Below, one piece after another: positions 38,533-53,500 of a stretch of DNA of 64,000 bases (position 1 is its first letter; every line of letters begins with the position of its first letter). The notes beneath the pieces were generated by a model, which worked only from the letters and a program-made list of their open reading frames with translations, made no database searches and had not been told where the DNA came from. A program made the translations under genes and the position numbers. Origin of the DNA: an uncultured Clostridia bacterium (GTDB taxonomy: Bacteria > Bacillota > Clostridia > Christensenellales > UBA1242); the NCBI GenBank assembly GCA_944349925.1, contig CALVNT010000008.1, positions 29,750 to 93,749 on the forward strand. Direction: 5' to 3'.

Positions 38533-41500
38533 CTAACCTTCTTTTTTTACTTTTACTATTATTTTAAGACTGCTGTCATATGCAAGGTTTTCGAATTTAA
38601 ATGTTGTATACTTGTCTCCTCTATTAATTCCAAAGAAAACATTTACTACATAATCTCCATGTTCTTCTTGTAAATTAGTGAACCAATCCTCAAAAAAACC
38701 TTCTTTATCTACATCAGGCAATCGCAAATAACCATCAACTTCATAAAAGAAATCTTGCCAAGAAAAGCCTACAAGTTCTGTATAATTTCCATTTTTTAAT
38801 TCAGCAAATGTTATTAACTTGTATTCATATTCGTTGCCAGATTCTGTAAATGTATAATCCCACCCAGCAGCTACAAAATCATCTTTAGAAATTGCAGGAT
38901 TGCCTGCTGAATCCAAAAATAAATATTTTAATGATTCAATTAACAATTCACTTACTTCATCCGTATCATATTGATTAGCACTTGCTGATCTTGAATAAGC
39001 TTTAAGTATATTATCACCATCAGATCTCACACAAAAGCCGATAAATTTTGGATCATCCCCAGCTGTCCTTATCACCGTTAATGGATCATAAAAATCATAG
39101 CTAGCATTTTCTGATTTGTCGAAAATATCTCGAGAAAAATCATATTTTACCTCTCCAACATATAGATTTGTCGAAAAAATTCTACCCATCGCATCATTTA
39201 AAAATTCTTCTTCGTCATTTTCAGTATCAAAATAAATACCAGCATTAATTCCATCTTTAGAACTAATTTCTTGCTTTATATTTTCAATATTTTCGCCTAT
39301 ATCCACTATCCCTGCTTTTCCAGCAATACAACTTCCTACATATTCGCCAGCATTAATTCCATCACCTGCTTTTACAATACAATCACTTAATGCACTAGTA
39401 TAAATAGCGATATTATAACCATTTTTATGATCTGCATTCCCATTTTGTGCTATCGCTACTCCTTTAAATGTAGGTTGACGAGTCGTTATTGAGTTTCCAA
39501 TTTTCATATCAGCACCAATTATCTTCCCGTTTTCATCTTTATCTATTCCATATATAGTAGAATACAAAGTCAAACCTATATGTGATAAATTCGGTTGTGT
39601 AGCATAAATCATTCCAAAATGCTTTACGTTTTTCAAAAGATTTATATTATTAATGTCAACAATATTTGAAGAAATTCCCGCTAAATATGTATGTGATAAT
39701 GTGTATTTTGGATAACTTTGACCGATAATTAAAGAATCTTTTGCTCCAGAAATAATTGCATAATTATTATTGTATAGATTATAATTTAATTTAAATTTAT
39801 CTGATACAAAAACATCTCCTACAATTATCACCGGACTTGTACTTTGATCTAATATTTCATCGGCATTACCTTCAATGGTAATGTAACTTGTACCTGCAAT
39901 ATTTACAAAATTTGTATTAGTCTGCTTTGCAAAATAATCATTTTTTGAAACATTACATTCGGTACTTTGAGAGCTACCATAAGCAAAAGTATCAATACTT
40001 GTAACATTATTTGTTAAATCATAATAATAATTGCGGTTTATTGTTGTGTTAATAGTAAAATATTTGCCCCATTGGTCTTGCAATTTCCAATTTACATTTA
40101 TACTTTGTGTTTCCACAAACTTTAATGGTAAATTATAATTATCAAATTCTAAAACTGAAAAATTTTCTTGCTTGTATGATAGTGTATTAAAAGTAATTCC
40201 TTCATTTGTAAGGCGAAAAGTATTATTTAGATCTATCCCATAAAAAACCATATTTTGAGATAAACCACTGCCAATATCGTAAATATATTTATAATCATTA
40301 TACGCAATAGTTTTCTTCATCATATACAAATATTTATCTTCTGCATAAATGCCTCCTATACCCAAATACGCGCCATTATTTTTAATTTCAGGATTGCTAT
40401 CATTGCAGTTTGTTACCGCGATATTTGAAATACTATAAGCCGAGACTGTTCTTCCTCTTGCTTCAACTAACTGAATTTTAGGATTTGTTGCAGATGTTAT
40501 CACTCCGCTTGAATTGTACTTAACATCATCAGTAACCTTATATTGAATTTGAGGATCAGCGCCAAGAGCCTCAACCGGTCCTTCATTGTAACAATTTGTT
40601 ATTTTTGTAGCAGAGCCATCAATTATTTCTAATTCAGAATTAGCATGAGCTGCTCTTCCGACTATACCTGCGGCATAAGAAATCGCCGTGTTGTATTTAT
40701 TGCCCGCCTTAATCATTCCTGCATTATAACAATTCGATATAGTCGAACCATTAGACATATCAAAGCCTAAAATTCCACCTGCTGCGTAATTAACTTTTTT
40801 AGCTTCCGATATTGTATATCCAGCAAGAATGGCTCCTCCATTAAAACAATTATTTATTTCTAATGAGCAATTCGTGCCAGTCTCCCCAACGATACCTCCC
40901 GACGAAGAAGATGTTATCATTCCATAATTAGAGCAAAAAGATATTTTTCCAGAAGTCCCATAATAATAACCTACAATACCTCCAGCATCATCTCCATCAC
41001 TTTGAATTTTAACTAAACTAGTAACAGTGTTAATTTCTCCTCCTGTCATTGTGTTGAGTAGTCCTCCAACACTAGAAGAATTTACTGAAGATATCTCTCC
41101 TTCGAGAGTGATATTCGAAATTGTACTATCACCACTCATCTCATCTGCAAGAAGTGCGGTTGAAGAGTTTGCTTCCGTTAAACGAAGGTTGCGAATTTCT
41201 TTTGATGATAGAGCTGTAAATAAACTTGTTTTCAGTCCTGTTATAGTTCTATCTTGTCCATCAAATACATTACCACTGCAATAAATTGAAGTCCAATTAT
41301 TTGCAAATTGAGTGTTTGCTAAGTCAATATCATATAAAAGTGCCACACCTTTATTATATAATTTTTGGTATATAGTTGAAGTTGTCGTGCCCGTTTGAGC
41401 AAGTATTCCTGCATTTGGTACAAGATAAGAATAAGAAAGCGAAGTGTCTGTAGGACTTTCTCCATTACCAAGTCTTGTATATGAATATGTGACAATATAA

Positions 41501-44500
41501 TAATCATATGTATTTTTAGTACTGCTAAGTCTAGCACCTTCATCTCTTGTTGCCCAAGAAGATTGTTTTAAATATTTAAAGTTTCTTGTTGGGTAACCAT
41601 AATTAAAGTTAATGTCGGTAGTCCATTGATTAGTGTTTGTTAATTTGCTATCTTCGTTTACTGTTATCAATAATGAAGTTGTTAATTGATTTTGAGTTAT
41701 ATTTGTGTTTGTAAAATTGTAATTCAACCCATTTTGATCGTAATAAGAATTAGATGTTGTCGCACTTCCAAAAACACCTATTGTGCTTGGAGTTGTAGTT
41801 GTTACATATTCATTATAGTCGATTTTTGTTATTGTATAGCAGTTGTTGAGTGTTAAATTATCACTTGCTGAAGAAGTAAATGCATATAGACTTGCTTTGC
41901 TGTAAGAAACAACTGAACCTGTTGCGTAGGTATAATTTATAAACGCTGAGTTTTTTTCTTGATAATTTGCTATTGCAGACATTGTTCCACCTGCTCCAGC
42001 ACGATAAATCATATCAATAGATGTGTAACTTTCGCTGATTATTCCACTATTGATTACACCAACTATACCGCCAACATTGACACTGTTTTTTCCACCAATT
42101 GACATTTTCCCATTCACGCCGACTGCGTAAATTATACTATCACCGCTCATGGTATTTACAAGTCCGCCGACATTTTCACTTGCATCATTTGTTGTCATAT
42201 CAATTTTAACATTAAAACCTGAAATCATATTGTAACCAGATGACAAACTGTTTATTAGCGCTGTAGATATTGTAGTAGATTTTTCAGAATCTTCATTATC
42301 TTTTGTAAAATCAAAAGTTTCAAAGTTCCCTACAATTGCAACATTAGATAAAGTTTTGTCACTTAGTCCACTCAATAAGGTCTTGCTTGCGGTATAATAC
42401 GAAACGTTATAACCGCTGTTATCGCTTCCATTATCTGTAAAAGTTTCAGATGGGTTTAATTTACTAATACTTGAATACCAATTGTTATTAGTTGTCGATC
42501 CATAGTAATTTTTTATAAAACTTCCAAGGTTTGTAATTTTATTTACACAACTCTTAATCTTATTTATTATAAAGTCAGAATCTGAAGTTGTGCCAAAGCC
42601 GTTGTTTGAAGCTGTGCTATATCCAATATCTATTCCTTGTGTGTCATAGGCTAGACAAACTGCTGAGTTATAATAATTTGATGTTGAAGAATCCTTTAAT
42701 GTTCCACTACCAACCAAAGCGTTAACATTGTTTGTTTTTGCAACTCTTGCATTATGATTTGTGACTGCGCTATTACTATTTTTAACTGAGACTAAACTTG
42801 TTTCACTATTTATATGTCCAACAATACCACCAAAACTATAAGATGAAATAATATCTACCTTATTATCATTATCATCACCATCATCACCATAATCAATAAA
42901 TACTTCACCGTAGTTATTTGCATTATCTATGCTAAAACTTGCATTTGTATATCCGATTGTTCCACCTACATAAACATTAACATTAACATTTTTGTCTATA
43001 GTGCTTGTAGGATTTTTAATGATAATATTTCCACCAAAGACAGAATTGGTAAATGTTGTATTTGAGTTTAGATTTCCAACAATACCACCCACATATAAAT
43101 TGCGAGCATTATTTAAATCTATTGTCATAGTGCCAATATAAGCATTTGAGTTTATATTTGAGTTTATAGCAGAATCAGAATTTGTAATATATCCAAACAG
43201 ACCACCGATATTTAATTCTCTAATTTCATTTTTGTTTTCACTATCACTACACTTATAATCAATGTTGATTGATGAATACAATTGTCCTTGAGTACTTGAT
43301 ATAGTGGTTGTGCCATATCCTACCATTGAGCCTATTGCTGTAGCGCTGTTGCTTACAGATTGAACATTTATACCACCATCATTATTTTTCACTGTAATTT
43401 TTTCAAGTGAAATATCGTTTGTTGAAAATCCAACTATACCACCCACTGCTAAATCAACAACATTTGTATTTGAAGAGCCATTTACTAATATATTTTTTGC
43501 AGAAAATTGTAAATCAATATCTAAAATATTAAGCGAGCTTTCCGTTTTACCAACAATTCCACCTACGAATGCCGAACTAAAGATTGAAGTTATACTTGCG
43601 TTTGAAGGATTTACCTTTCCTTCGACAGAAACCATTATTGATTTTTTAGGAGTTTCAGATTGAGAATTTAATGCAAATGAACTATTTTCATTAGAAGTTT
43701 CGCCAAAAATTCCTCCAACATATAAAGATTTTCCGTCCGTGCTGTTTGAAGGTAGTTTTATATTGATTTTTGCTGTTGTCATTTGGCTTTCAAAATATAT
43801 GCCTGTTGCATTTGCTACATAACCAATATATCCCCCAACACGCAAATTGTTTGTTTTTGACAAATCTAAATTTTCTATATTTATAGTGCCCACAATTTTT
43901 TCGCTATTGCCATCAATATCACCAAGTCTAAAATTGCTTTGATAAGTACCTTCATCTTTTTCAACTTTACCAAAGTACAAGCCAACATTCGATTCTTTCA
44001 ATGCTTGGTTTTCACCAAAATAGATTAGACTTCCACTATTTGCTGTAATATTGACATTTTGAGCATATAAGCTTGCTGTTGAACTTTGTTGAGACATAAC
44101 ACCCGCAATAAGACCGACATTTAATTCTTGTGCTGAAGTCTTTTTAAAACGAACAGAAAGAGTGTTGCCCGCCTGTACTTGACTTGCATCAATATTTAGT
44201 ACATTTATTTGAGAAGAAATAATTTTTGGAGCAAGAAGTCCCGCATTGCCATCTTTTGTTTCAATAGTAACACCTGTTTTCATAAATATAGAAAGATTGG
44301 TAATATTTGCCCCTTCAATAGCGTTTGCAGAAATAATTCCACCTGATAATGATTTTTGATCGTTAGCTTCTGCTTCGTATTGAATATGCAAATCTGTAAT
44401 ACTAAATCCTATTGCTGTGCTTTTAAACAAACTGTCTTCAATTATTAAGCGAATTTGCCTAATAGAGTTTGTTGTTGGATCTTTAGTTGTATATTCACTG

Positions 44501-47500
44501 CTACTGATTATCGAACCAGCAAAAGAAGTTAATTCAAACCTGTTTTGATATTGTATTAAATCGACATCAGTGTACGAATCAGTAGTATTGGCATTTTTTA
44601 GACCTCTAACAATAATTGTTATTGTAGGATTTTCTTTTGCTCTATTTAATGCATATAAAATGCTTTCTTCATAGGCATCAAGATAAACATAAGAAGGATC
44701 AGAAAGTGCATATCTGATTTCTGGGAAGAATCTATCTGCAGAATGAACCCAATTTTTTAGTGACCATACCCCACTATTTAAGAATATTTTTTGAGTCGCT
44801 TGATAACCCGCAGTGCCACTAAAATAAGTGCTTATGCTTTCTACTTCGTAAAGAGATTTATTATTATTTTGATTTGCCCTTAAAGAACAACCCGGGTACA
44901 GATTAACAAAGATTTCTTTATCATTAAACAAATAACTTTGTACATAACCAACTGAAGGGTTTTGCGTATCTTGTTCGGTTGTCTCAGAAGATCCGTCAGT
45001 ATTAGTATTAACATTTCTCGCTGTCCAGAAACTAACCGCCGTTGACAAATTCCCTTTGTCTACAATACCACCAACAAATTGGAAGATATAATTTGCAATC
45101 TCTTCTTCAGTTTCATTATTTAAAGAGCTAAAATCACTTTGATAGTTTTCACCCGTTCTATAGTCGATGTTTGTAAAGAAGTTTACTGCATTTGTTGAAA
45201 GGAATGCCACTCTATCTGTTGCTTGAGATATGTAGCCGATAATACCGCCACTCATTCCTTCTACAGGAGTCGTTTTTGAATCTGCATCATCGTCATAATA
45301 AGCTCGTACATCACCTGTAGCATAAACTTCATAGACAAGATATTTTGTATATTGTCCGGTTGCAATTATATTGTTGTCAACATAATAACTTATAGAACCT
45401 GAAAGGTCAGTTTCTCCAATAATTCCACCTGCACTTACAGCAGTAGTGGAAATAACATTGAGTTTAGAATAAGATGTTTGCAATGCGCCTGCACCTACTT
45501 GACCAATAAGACCACCTATCGCTTGTTGTGAATAATAATTACCTGAGTCCGAGGTCATAAACAAATCAAGTGCGCCCCTTTCAACATTTGTACTTCCGTT
45601 GTAATATGACGCAATATTGTTTTCAATATTTAATTGAATTTCATCATCATGAGTTGCGAAGATTTTTGATAAAAGACCGAATGACTGTCCTATAACTCCT
45701 CCCGCATAATCTTTTGTGCTGACTATATGAGAAGTATTTGAAGTTGATGTGCCATCAATAGTAAGCCCTGCATCTTCTATAAATGTTTGATGTGCCGTTA
45801 AGCCAAAGAGTCCACCGACTACTTGTCCTATAACATTTACAGTTTCATTAACTCTAATGTTTGAAACATTGTAAATTGGGGTGGTAGTGTAATTGAAATA
45901 ATCTACTGCCGAAGAATATAAATCAACATAACCAGCCACACCACCTGCATAAGAGTATTTTTCGGTTTCAAGATAAACTGTATCTGAACCAGTAAAATTA
46001 TAGTTGTAACTTAATTGAGATACAAATCCTTTTCGATTGTCGTTGATTTCAGTTTGGCTGTATGAAGTATCTATACCAGCGCTTTGACTTGTTAACCTTG
46101 TTGTTTGAATATTAGGGTTAGAAACAGTAATATTTTTAATAACGCTATTTCCAGTAATCATACCAGCGAGTGAACCAACAAAGTTTTTGCCTTGTACCAA
46201 AGCTCCATTTGAATAACTTAAATCAATGTTTATAAGAAGAGCGTCTTTGATATATCCAGCAACAGTACCAACAAATATTGTATCACCCGCAAATAAATTA
46301 GAACTTATTTCAAAATTAAGATTTATAATTTGTGGATAATACTCTTTTACTTTGTCGCCTGAAGCCGTTTCAAAATATGGTTCAATTGATTTGAATAATC
46401 CATAAGAAAGATTTTGCCCATTATAAGAGAGGCTTAAAGAAGAAATGGTAAACCCATTGCCGTACAACTTGCCACTGAAAGCACTCTTTGTAGAAGGAAG
46501 AGAAATGGCTTGAGATGAAAATTTGCTCATATCAATATCATCTACTAGTCTGTACGTGCCATGAATAGTATTTTCATATTGTTTTTGTATAGGAGTTGAT
46601 GAACTTGCTCCCATAACTTCAACAAATTCTTCAGCATTTCGTATAATAATAGGATTTTGGTCAGAACCATATTCAGTGTTTATTTCTAGATTAGAATTTT
46701 CAATATAAATAATTCCATAAGGGAGTTGATACTCACCATTGATGTTAACTGAGCCATCAGAATTTCTCTCTGTATAATTTGCATATCTATAGCTGTAAGA
46801 AATTGTATCTGCCTCTATAAGTTTTAGTCCTTCTCTTGCAGTTTGGCCGTCACCGACATCCATTACCCAAACGCCGTCAACTCCCCCTGCTGAAGCAATG
46901 GCTAGACCATAGAAATAGTCTTCATTGCCAGCGTCAGGAACTAAAATTACATCAGTGTCAAAAGCAGTTTCTGTGCTAGAATCAGAAGTAGAGTTGTAAG
47001 GATCGTAATCTTTATTGTAGTAATAACAATTTTCATATTCACCTGAAGCTAAAAGGTTGCCTTCTGCATCAAGACCTGAGAAATTCATTTGCGAATATTT
47101 TTGATTTTCAACTTGACTTGCAGAGTAGCAGTTTGAAACTTTACCTTCATTTCTGTAAACAAAACCAGAAGCAAGATAAACTTCACTAACATTATCCGAA
47201 CTAGAAATCAAAATGTTTGAGTATGAGTCTTCAATAAGAGAACTATCACCAAGATTAGTTAAAACAAAGCCTGAAATTACACATTGTTGAGATTTAATTT
47301 GAGAGCCTAACCTTGCAAATATTTGCTCATCAGATGAAGAAGTTTGTTTTACGCCTTCGACATAACTTGTTAAGATTTTTCCACTATTGCTTCCTACAAA
47401 GCCCGCGCAGTAAGCCTTGTTTTCATTTGCTGTTTTGCTATTGTTTTGCATTGCAAGATTTTTTACATAAGAAGCTGATATGTTTGCTCTATTTTCAAGT

Positions 47501-50500
47501 ACAAATCCAGCGACTTGTCCTTGAGCTTTTATCGTAAAAGTTTCAAGTTTTGTATATCTACCTGTAATTTGATTGTTGTTTGTATCATTAGGGTCAGGAG
47601 CGTCCAAAAGTTCAAGTACTTCATCTCCACCTACACGAGAATTTGTAATATTACCATTGTTGTTTATAACAAATCCCGCTACTTTGCTATCCCAAGAAGA
47701 AGCCTCTTGCATAACTTCTTCGCTTGTTCCAGAGCCACGAATATAAGAAATATTCAAACCTTTTGCTCCGCTTTCTTTATTTGTGGCAACTTCGCTTAAA
47801 CCACTTTGTCCAATAGCATTTCTGTCTGTATAGAATGCCACCACTTCACAATTAGTTATTATACCGTTGTTAGTGATTGCAAAACCCGCAATATTGATAT
47901 TGGAAACGTAGTTTGTTGTGTTATTCGAAACATCAACTGTGATATTTCCACCATTGTAAAGGTTTACTCTTACATTTTTAAGGGTTGTCAAAGCATTTAC
48001 ATTGTTAAATAACGCGATATTAAGTGTATGAGAGTTTTCTTCTGCTGTTGTCTTGAAAGAACGTATAAAGATTGTGTGTCCGTTACCATCAAAACTAGAA
48101 ATAAAATTGGTATCAAATGGTGAATAATTATCAAGAACGATATCATTCATAAGAATATAATCGTGCATTAAATTGTCTTCACTTTCTTGAAGTGATAAGA
48201 AATCTTCTGCTGATTTAACCATGATAGGTAAATCTTCATCAGAATAAATTTCCGTTTTTATAGTAAAGAAAGTTTCAACAATTTGTTGCTCACCATTTGT
48301 TTCAATATAAGTGAGAATTACCATTTGTTGGGAAGCTTGTGTAAGAGATTTTGCTCTGATATTTATATTACCATTATTATCCACATTTATTGTAAAAGGA
48401 GATTTCTCTTCGCTTGCACCATTTATAGGAACATAGGTGTTTCCGGTAACATAATAAATTCTATCTTCCAACTTAATCGGTTCGTAAGAAGTTGTTCCAT
48501 CAGAATTTTTCGTTGCTTTTATATTTATTAAATAATCACCAGTTGCAATAGGATTGCCTTCGCCATCTTCAGCAATTTGGCCGTTTTCAATCATTGGATA
48601 GTAGTGATTTGATTCAAACTGCTGTCTTTTTTCCATAATTGAATTATAAGCATTTCGTGAAGCCTCATCAGAACTATCATAAATTAAAGTTTCAGGATTA
48701 AATACATAATTTAAAGATGTTGTTTGATTTATGTTTACATAAACATCTAAAACACCATCATTAGCCCTTTCTAGATATGATTTGTTTGCATCAATTTTAA
48801 AATCGACAAGAGTGACTGTTGCTGTAGTTGTTTTTCGCTCAACAGTATTATTTAATCTTCGAATTACGGTAGCATTTACATAGAAGCGATTGTCTGTAGA
48901 CTCTGTGCTAGATAAAACAGTCGAGTAAAGAGTATAACTATAAATACGCTTATTTGTTTTATCATCAATTCTAGTTCCGTTGCTTATATAGTCAATTCCA
49001 ACAGCACCGCTGATATTTACCGATTCAACTTCTTGATCAAGATCTACTGCCACTTCAACATTTGCACTTCCACCTTTAGCAAGAAGAACGCTATTTTGTC
49101 CATCAATTGTGATTGTTGGCTCAGACAAATATGAAACAAAGATAAATGAGTTTACATAATCGATTGCCTCTGCCTCACCTTTTTCATTATAAACGTAATA
49201 AGTTATTTTAATTGTTAAAGTGCAATCTTGTGGTATTTTATTATTAAACCATGCATGGAAGTATAAGTTATATTTGTATATGGCTAAATTAGAATTATTT
49301 GAAGGAACAAATCTAAAACCGTTTGCAATTTGCTCAAAAACGATTGCCGAAGTTGAATAATAGGTGTTGCTAACAGAGCTATCTTTTTCAACAGGAGTAA
49401 ATACTACAGCATTTGAAATAGGAGCATTTTCAACAGTAACTTCTAAGAAATCATAATAAGCAAAATCAGGGTTTACACTAGCATGAATTATTGAAGAAGA
49501 TCCCGGTGCCATAACCCCTGTTGTAGTGCTAAGAGTTTTGTATGTCGTTTTAGACGAGTTGTAACTAGTGTCATCAATTTTATTGTTTGTTATATCAACT
49601 TTAGAAATATCTTGTCTAGAAAGATTTAATATAAATTTTTCAGAAACAAATTTAGAATCTGAAATAAAATTTACAAGATAGGTCTCATCACTACTTAATT
49701 TTGATTTATAATCTGAAGCGACTGTGAAAGTAAATAAATAAGATTTGTTATATATAACATTTGATGATTCATCATTTTGATAAGCAGTATCATCTGTCAA
49801 ATCTTGTCTTGTGATTGTCAATACCACTTGCCCGTCAGGTTTAACAAAATTAAAAGAATTTTCTCCGCTTGTGTCAGGGTCTAATGAAAGAGAAATTTCA
49901 TTGTCATCAGGTCCAACAAGCGCAATTTCAAGTGAAATGTTATCATCTTTACTTGTTGTCATCATTGAAGCCGTTACCGATTTCGTCGTAGATGGAGAAA
50001 TTGAAATTTCGTCTCCGTCAAAACCTAAAGCGATAGCACCATCTACCGGTTTGATAGTAATATTAACGCCTACATTTTCTTTTACTGCATCTTGGTATAC
50101 AGTTGTTGAACCTTCGTCATCATAAGCATTTGTAAGTTTTGCGGAAATTGTGCCAGTAAGAGAGTTTTCTCCTTGCGACACAGCATTAAAAGAAGTATTG
50201 GAAGTTTGCGTAAATTGCACCTGACTAGCAGTACCTTGCAAATACAACTCAAAACTACTTATCATATCTAGTTCAAATTCGCTTGCATCGGTGCCAAGAT
50301 AAACGCTAGCAGATTTATAATCTACTATAAATTCTTTAGATTTAGATTTTTGCAAATTAACAGTTTTTTGATTGTCTTTTGTAAATTCTTCATCTTGAGC
50401 AGAAGAATTTTTAGATGTCACAATCAAATCACTAAGCGCCTTTTCTACAACAAAATTATAAGTTGTTTTAACCTTGACATCTTGCTTAGAGTAGATAGAT

Positions 50501-53500
50501 AAAGTTCCACTACCTACACTTTGTATATAAATTTCAGAGCCACTTGTCACTAAATTATTTGTAGAAGAAGATGCAACTAAATTTTTATAGCTTTGATTGT
50601 CATCAGACAGCAAATCTTTAAATTGCAATGAATTTATTTCTCTATAATCTTGACTTTGAGATGTAGTCAAATTATTTGAATTTGAAAAAATTGAGCTTCT
50701 AAAGAAAACAATACTATTTTCGTCCGCTACAATAGCTTTATAAAGCCCTGTTTGATCGTCTTTGACAACAGAGTTAGAAGAAGCCGTAACACTTGATATC
50801 TTCTCATCTTGATAGAAATTTCGTAGATAAGAATTTCCTTGATTTATATTAGTGTTAAATTCTGTATCTGCAGAAGTGACAACTTTGTCACTATTTACGT
50901 CGTTATTAAAATCATTGCTAAAATAAGATTGATATTCTGTATTTTCATTATAATAAGAAATGTAAGAACAAGAAATTTTTACATTACCTTGACCAACAAA
51001 ATCTATAATTGTTTGTTCTTCGTCTTCCGAAGAAATTTGTTTGGTTGAAAAGTTGTCTACAAAAGCAAAACTTTCGCTTATTGTAACATTGACACCCTCA
51101 TCAATAGCTCCAATCAATGTACCAATAGTTTGACCTTGCAATCTATTTTGAGAATCTTCTTTGTCTGACAAAATATCTAGCAAAATATAATCATATGCAT
51201 AAATTTGAGAAATAGTTGCGTCTTTTGCTTGTTGTCCAATAACACCGCCAACAATATTTCCTTTGAAATAATTATTATAATAAGCACTTTCGTTTTCGCC
51301 TAAAAGTCTATAAAATTCAACTCTTGCTTGAGATATTTCACCATTATTTAATCCAACAACACCACCAATAGTGCCATTTTCTGCCAAAATTGTAAGCCCA
51401 AGAACATAAACATTTGAAATAGTTCCATTGTTTGTTCCAGCAACGCCACCTACAACAGAGCTTTCGCCACTTAAAATCAAACTAGATAGACTACTGCTAT
51501 AAAGACCATTTGTATCTACTGTTACATTTGTGATAGTACCATTGTTTTGGTCTACAACAAATCCTAAACCTAAAACATTGCCGTTGAAAGATATGTTTTT
51601 GATAATTCCATCTTTTTCAAGCACGCTTGCAAAATTGTTTTTGTTGTTTTGAATTATGCCGTTATCATCTTTGCAAGTATTAAATGTGATTGTAACATCT
51701 TCAGTTAAACCTTGCAAACCACCACTAAAAGTGCCGAACGCTTTCCAATTTGAATCAAGAGAGATGTCGTTCATAACAGTGTAATAATATGAATTTGAAT
51801 AATCACCTTTAGTAAATCCAGTTTGGTCATAGACTCTATAAGCGTGTTCAAAATCACGCCCGTCTGCAATATTTATATCTATTGAAATCAAGAAGTCTTT
51901 AAAATAAACATTTTCGCCTTGATTGTTTACAAAGAAAGCATTTTCGACAAGCCATTCAAAATATGTTTGGTTGTTATCTTTAATTTGAAACAATTTATTT
52001 AAGGATATGCTATCTGACAGAATTGACTCGCCAACAAGATATTGATAGTTTATTTTGTCATTAAATACAGCATCGCTTGGGAAAAGATATAAAGTTCCAT
52101 TAACGCCTTCTGTAACTGTTGAAGATAAGTCTACTTTTAGACGCTGACTACCTACACTTGAAATAGAAACAATTTGGCTTTGATTGCCATTTTCATCAAC
52201 AATCAAATATTTTATACTGCTATCCTTTGCGTTGCTTGGAGAAGTTTTGACAATTATAGTCTGTGAAGATTTGTCCGGCTGACCAATTTCAAAATAAAGT
52301 CCGTTTTCGTCAACGCCATCAACAACAACCTCTTCTACTCTATCTGCATTTTTTATTACAAATGCGATATTTGCAATGTATGGTTGCGTAGTCTGATTAA
52401 GTTCTACCACATTTAAAAGTGCATCTTCGCTTGAAATGGAATATTCAAGAGTTAAATTATGAAGCGAACTTTGCATTCCTTCAGTAGAAAGTGCGACAAC
52501 AGTAAAGTCAATATATTTTCCATTTATCTCTACATCTATTATTTCAAAATATCTGTTTCCATCAAACCTTGTTTCAGTATTAGGCTCGTCAATATACCAT
52601 ACAACACATTTTTTTTCATCAATCTTGCCTACAAGAGAAATATTGTCTATCATAGTTTTAAAAGTAAAATTGTTTTTCGCAAAATATGATATATCATTTG
52701 AAGAATAAACAACCCTTACAGTTTTGATAACTTCATCTGCCTGTCCAACAGAGTTGCTAGCATAAAGAGAAAATTCTCTATCGGTAGACGGTGAAACTGA
52801 AAAACTTTCAATTGCATTGTATGAATGGACAAGCACAATTCTTTGCAATGAAACATTTTGCCCGCCATTGCCAATTCCTTCATAAGTAAATACTAAATAT
52901 GTATAGCCAACACTAGTAGTTCTAAAACTTTCCAATACATTATTTGATGACACAATATTTGAAGCGTTTACATTTGCATTAGCCAAAATTGTTTGTCTGC
53001 CTAGCGTGCTGTTTAAAAGAGAGAGAAATTGCCTAAGCTGTTCCTGCTCTGAAATTTCGCTTGATGTATCAACATTAAAATCATAAAAGGACAGACTAAC
53101 ACTTGCTTGAGCTGAGTTTCGGGAATTTGCACTTACATTAAAGATATGATTTATAAAATATGTTGCTCCATTTTTTAACATTAAAACAGAATTAGACAAA
53201 GAGCCGAGCGTTTCTTCTCCATCAACAAACATTTGATTGCTAGACTGATACATTGTCACTGAAGACGATGTGTTGTCAACCAAAATAGACGCATCGGTTA
53301 AAGGGAAATAGATATTTAAGTAGATAGGCTGACTTTCTGCACCATTTTCATGAGATAAAACAAAATAAGAATTTGAATCTGTCAAACCGATATATTCTGG
53401 TTTTAATGTAAACTCTATAGAAAAGCGAACATTATTTCCATCATTTGAGATGTATTTTGGCTCTGAGATATCCACAAATTGACTAGAAGAAACAACAGAT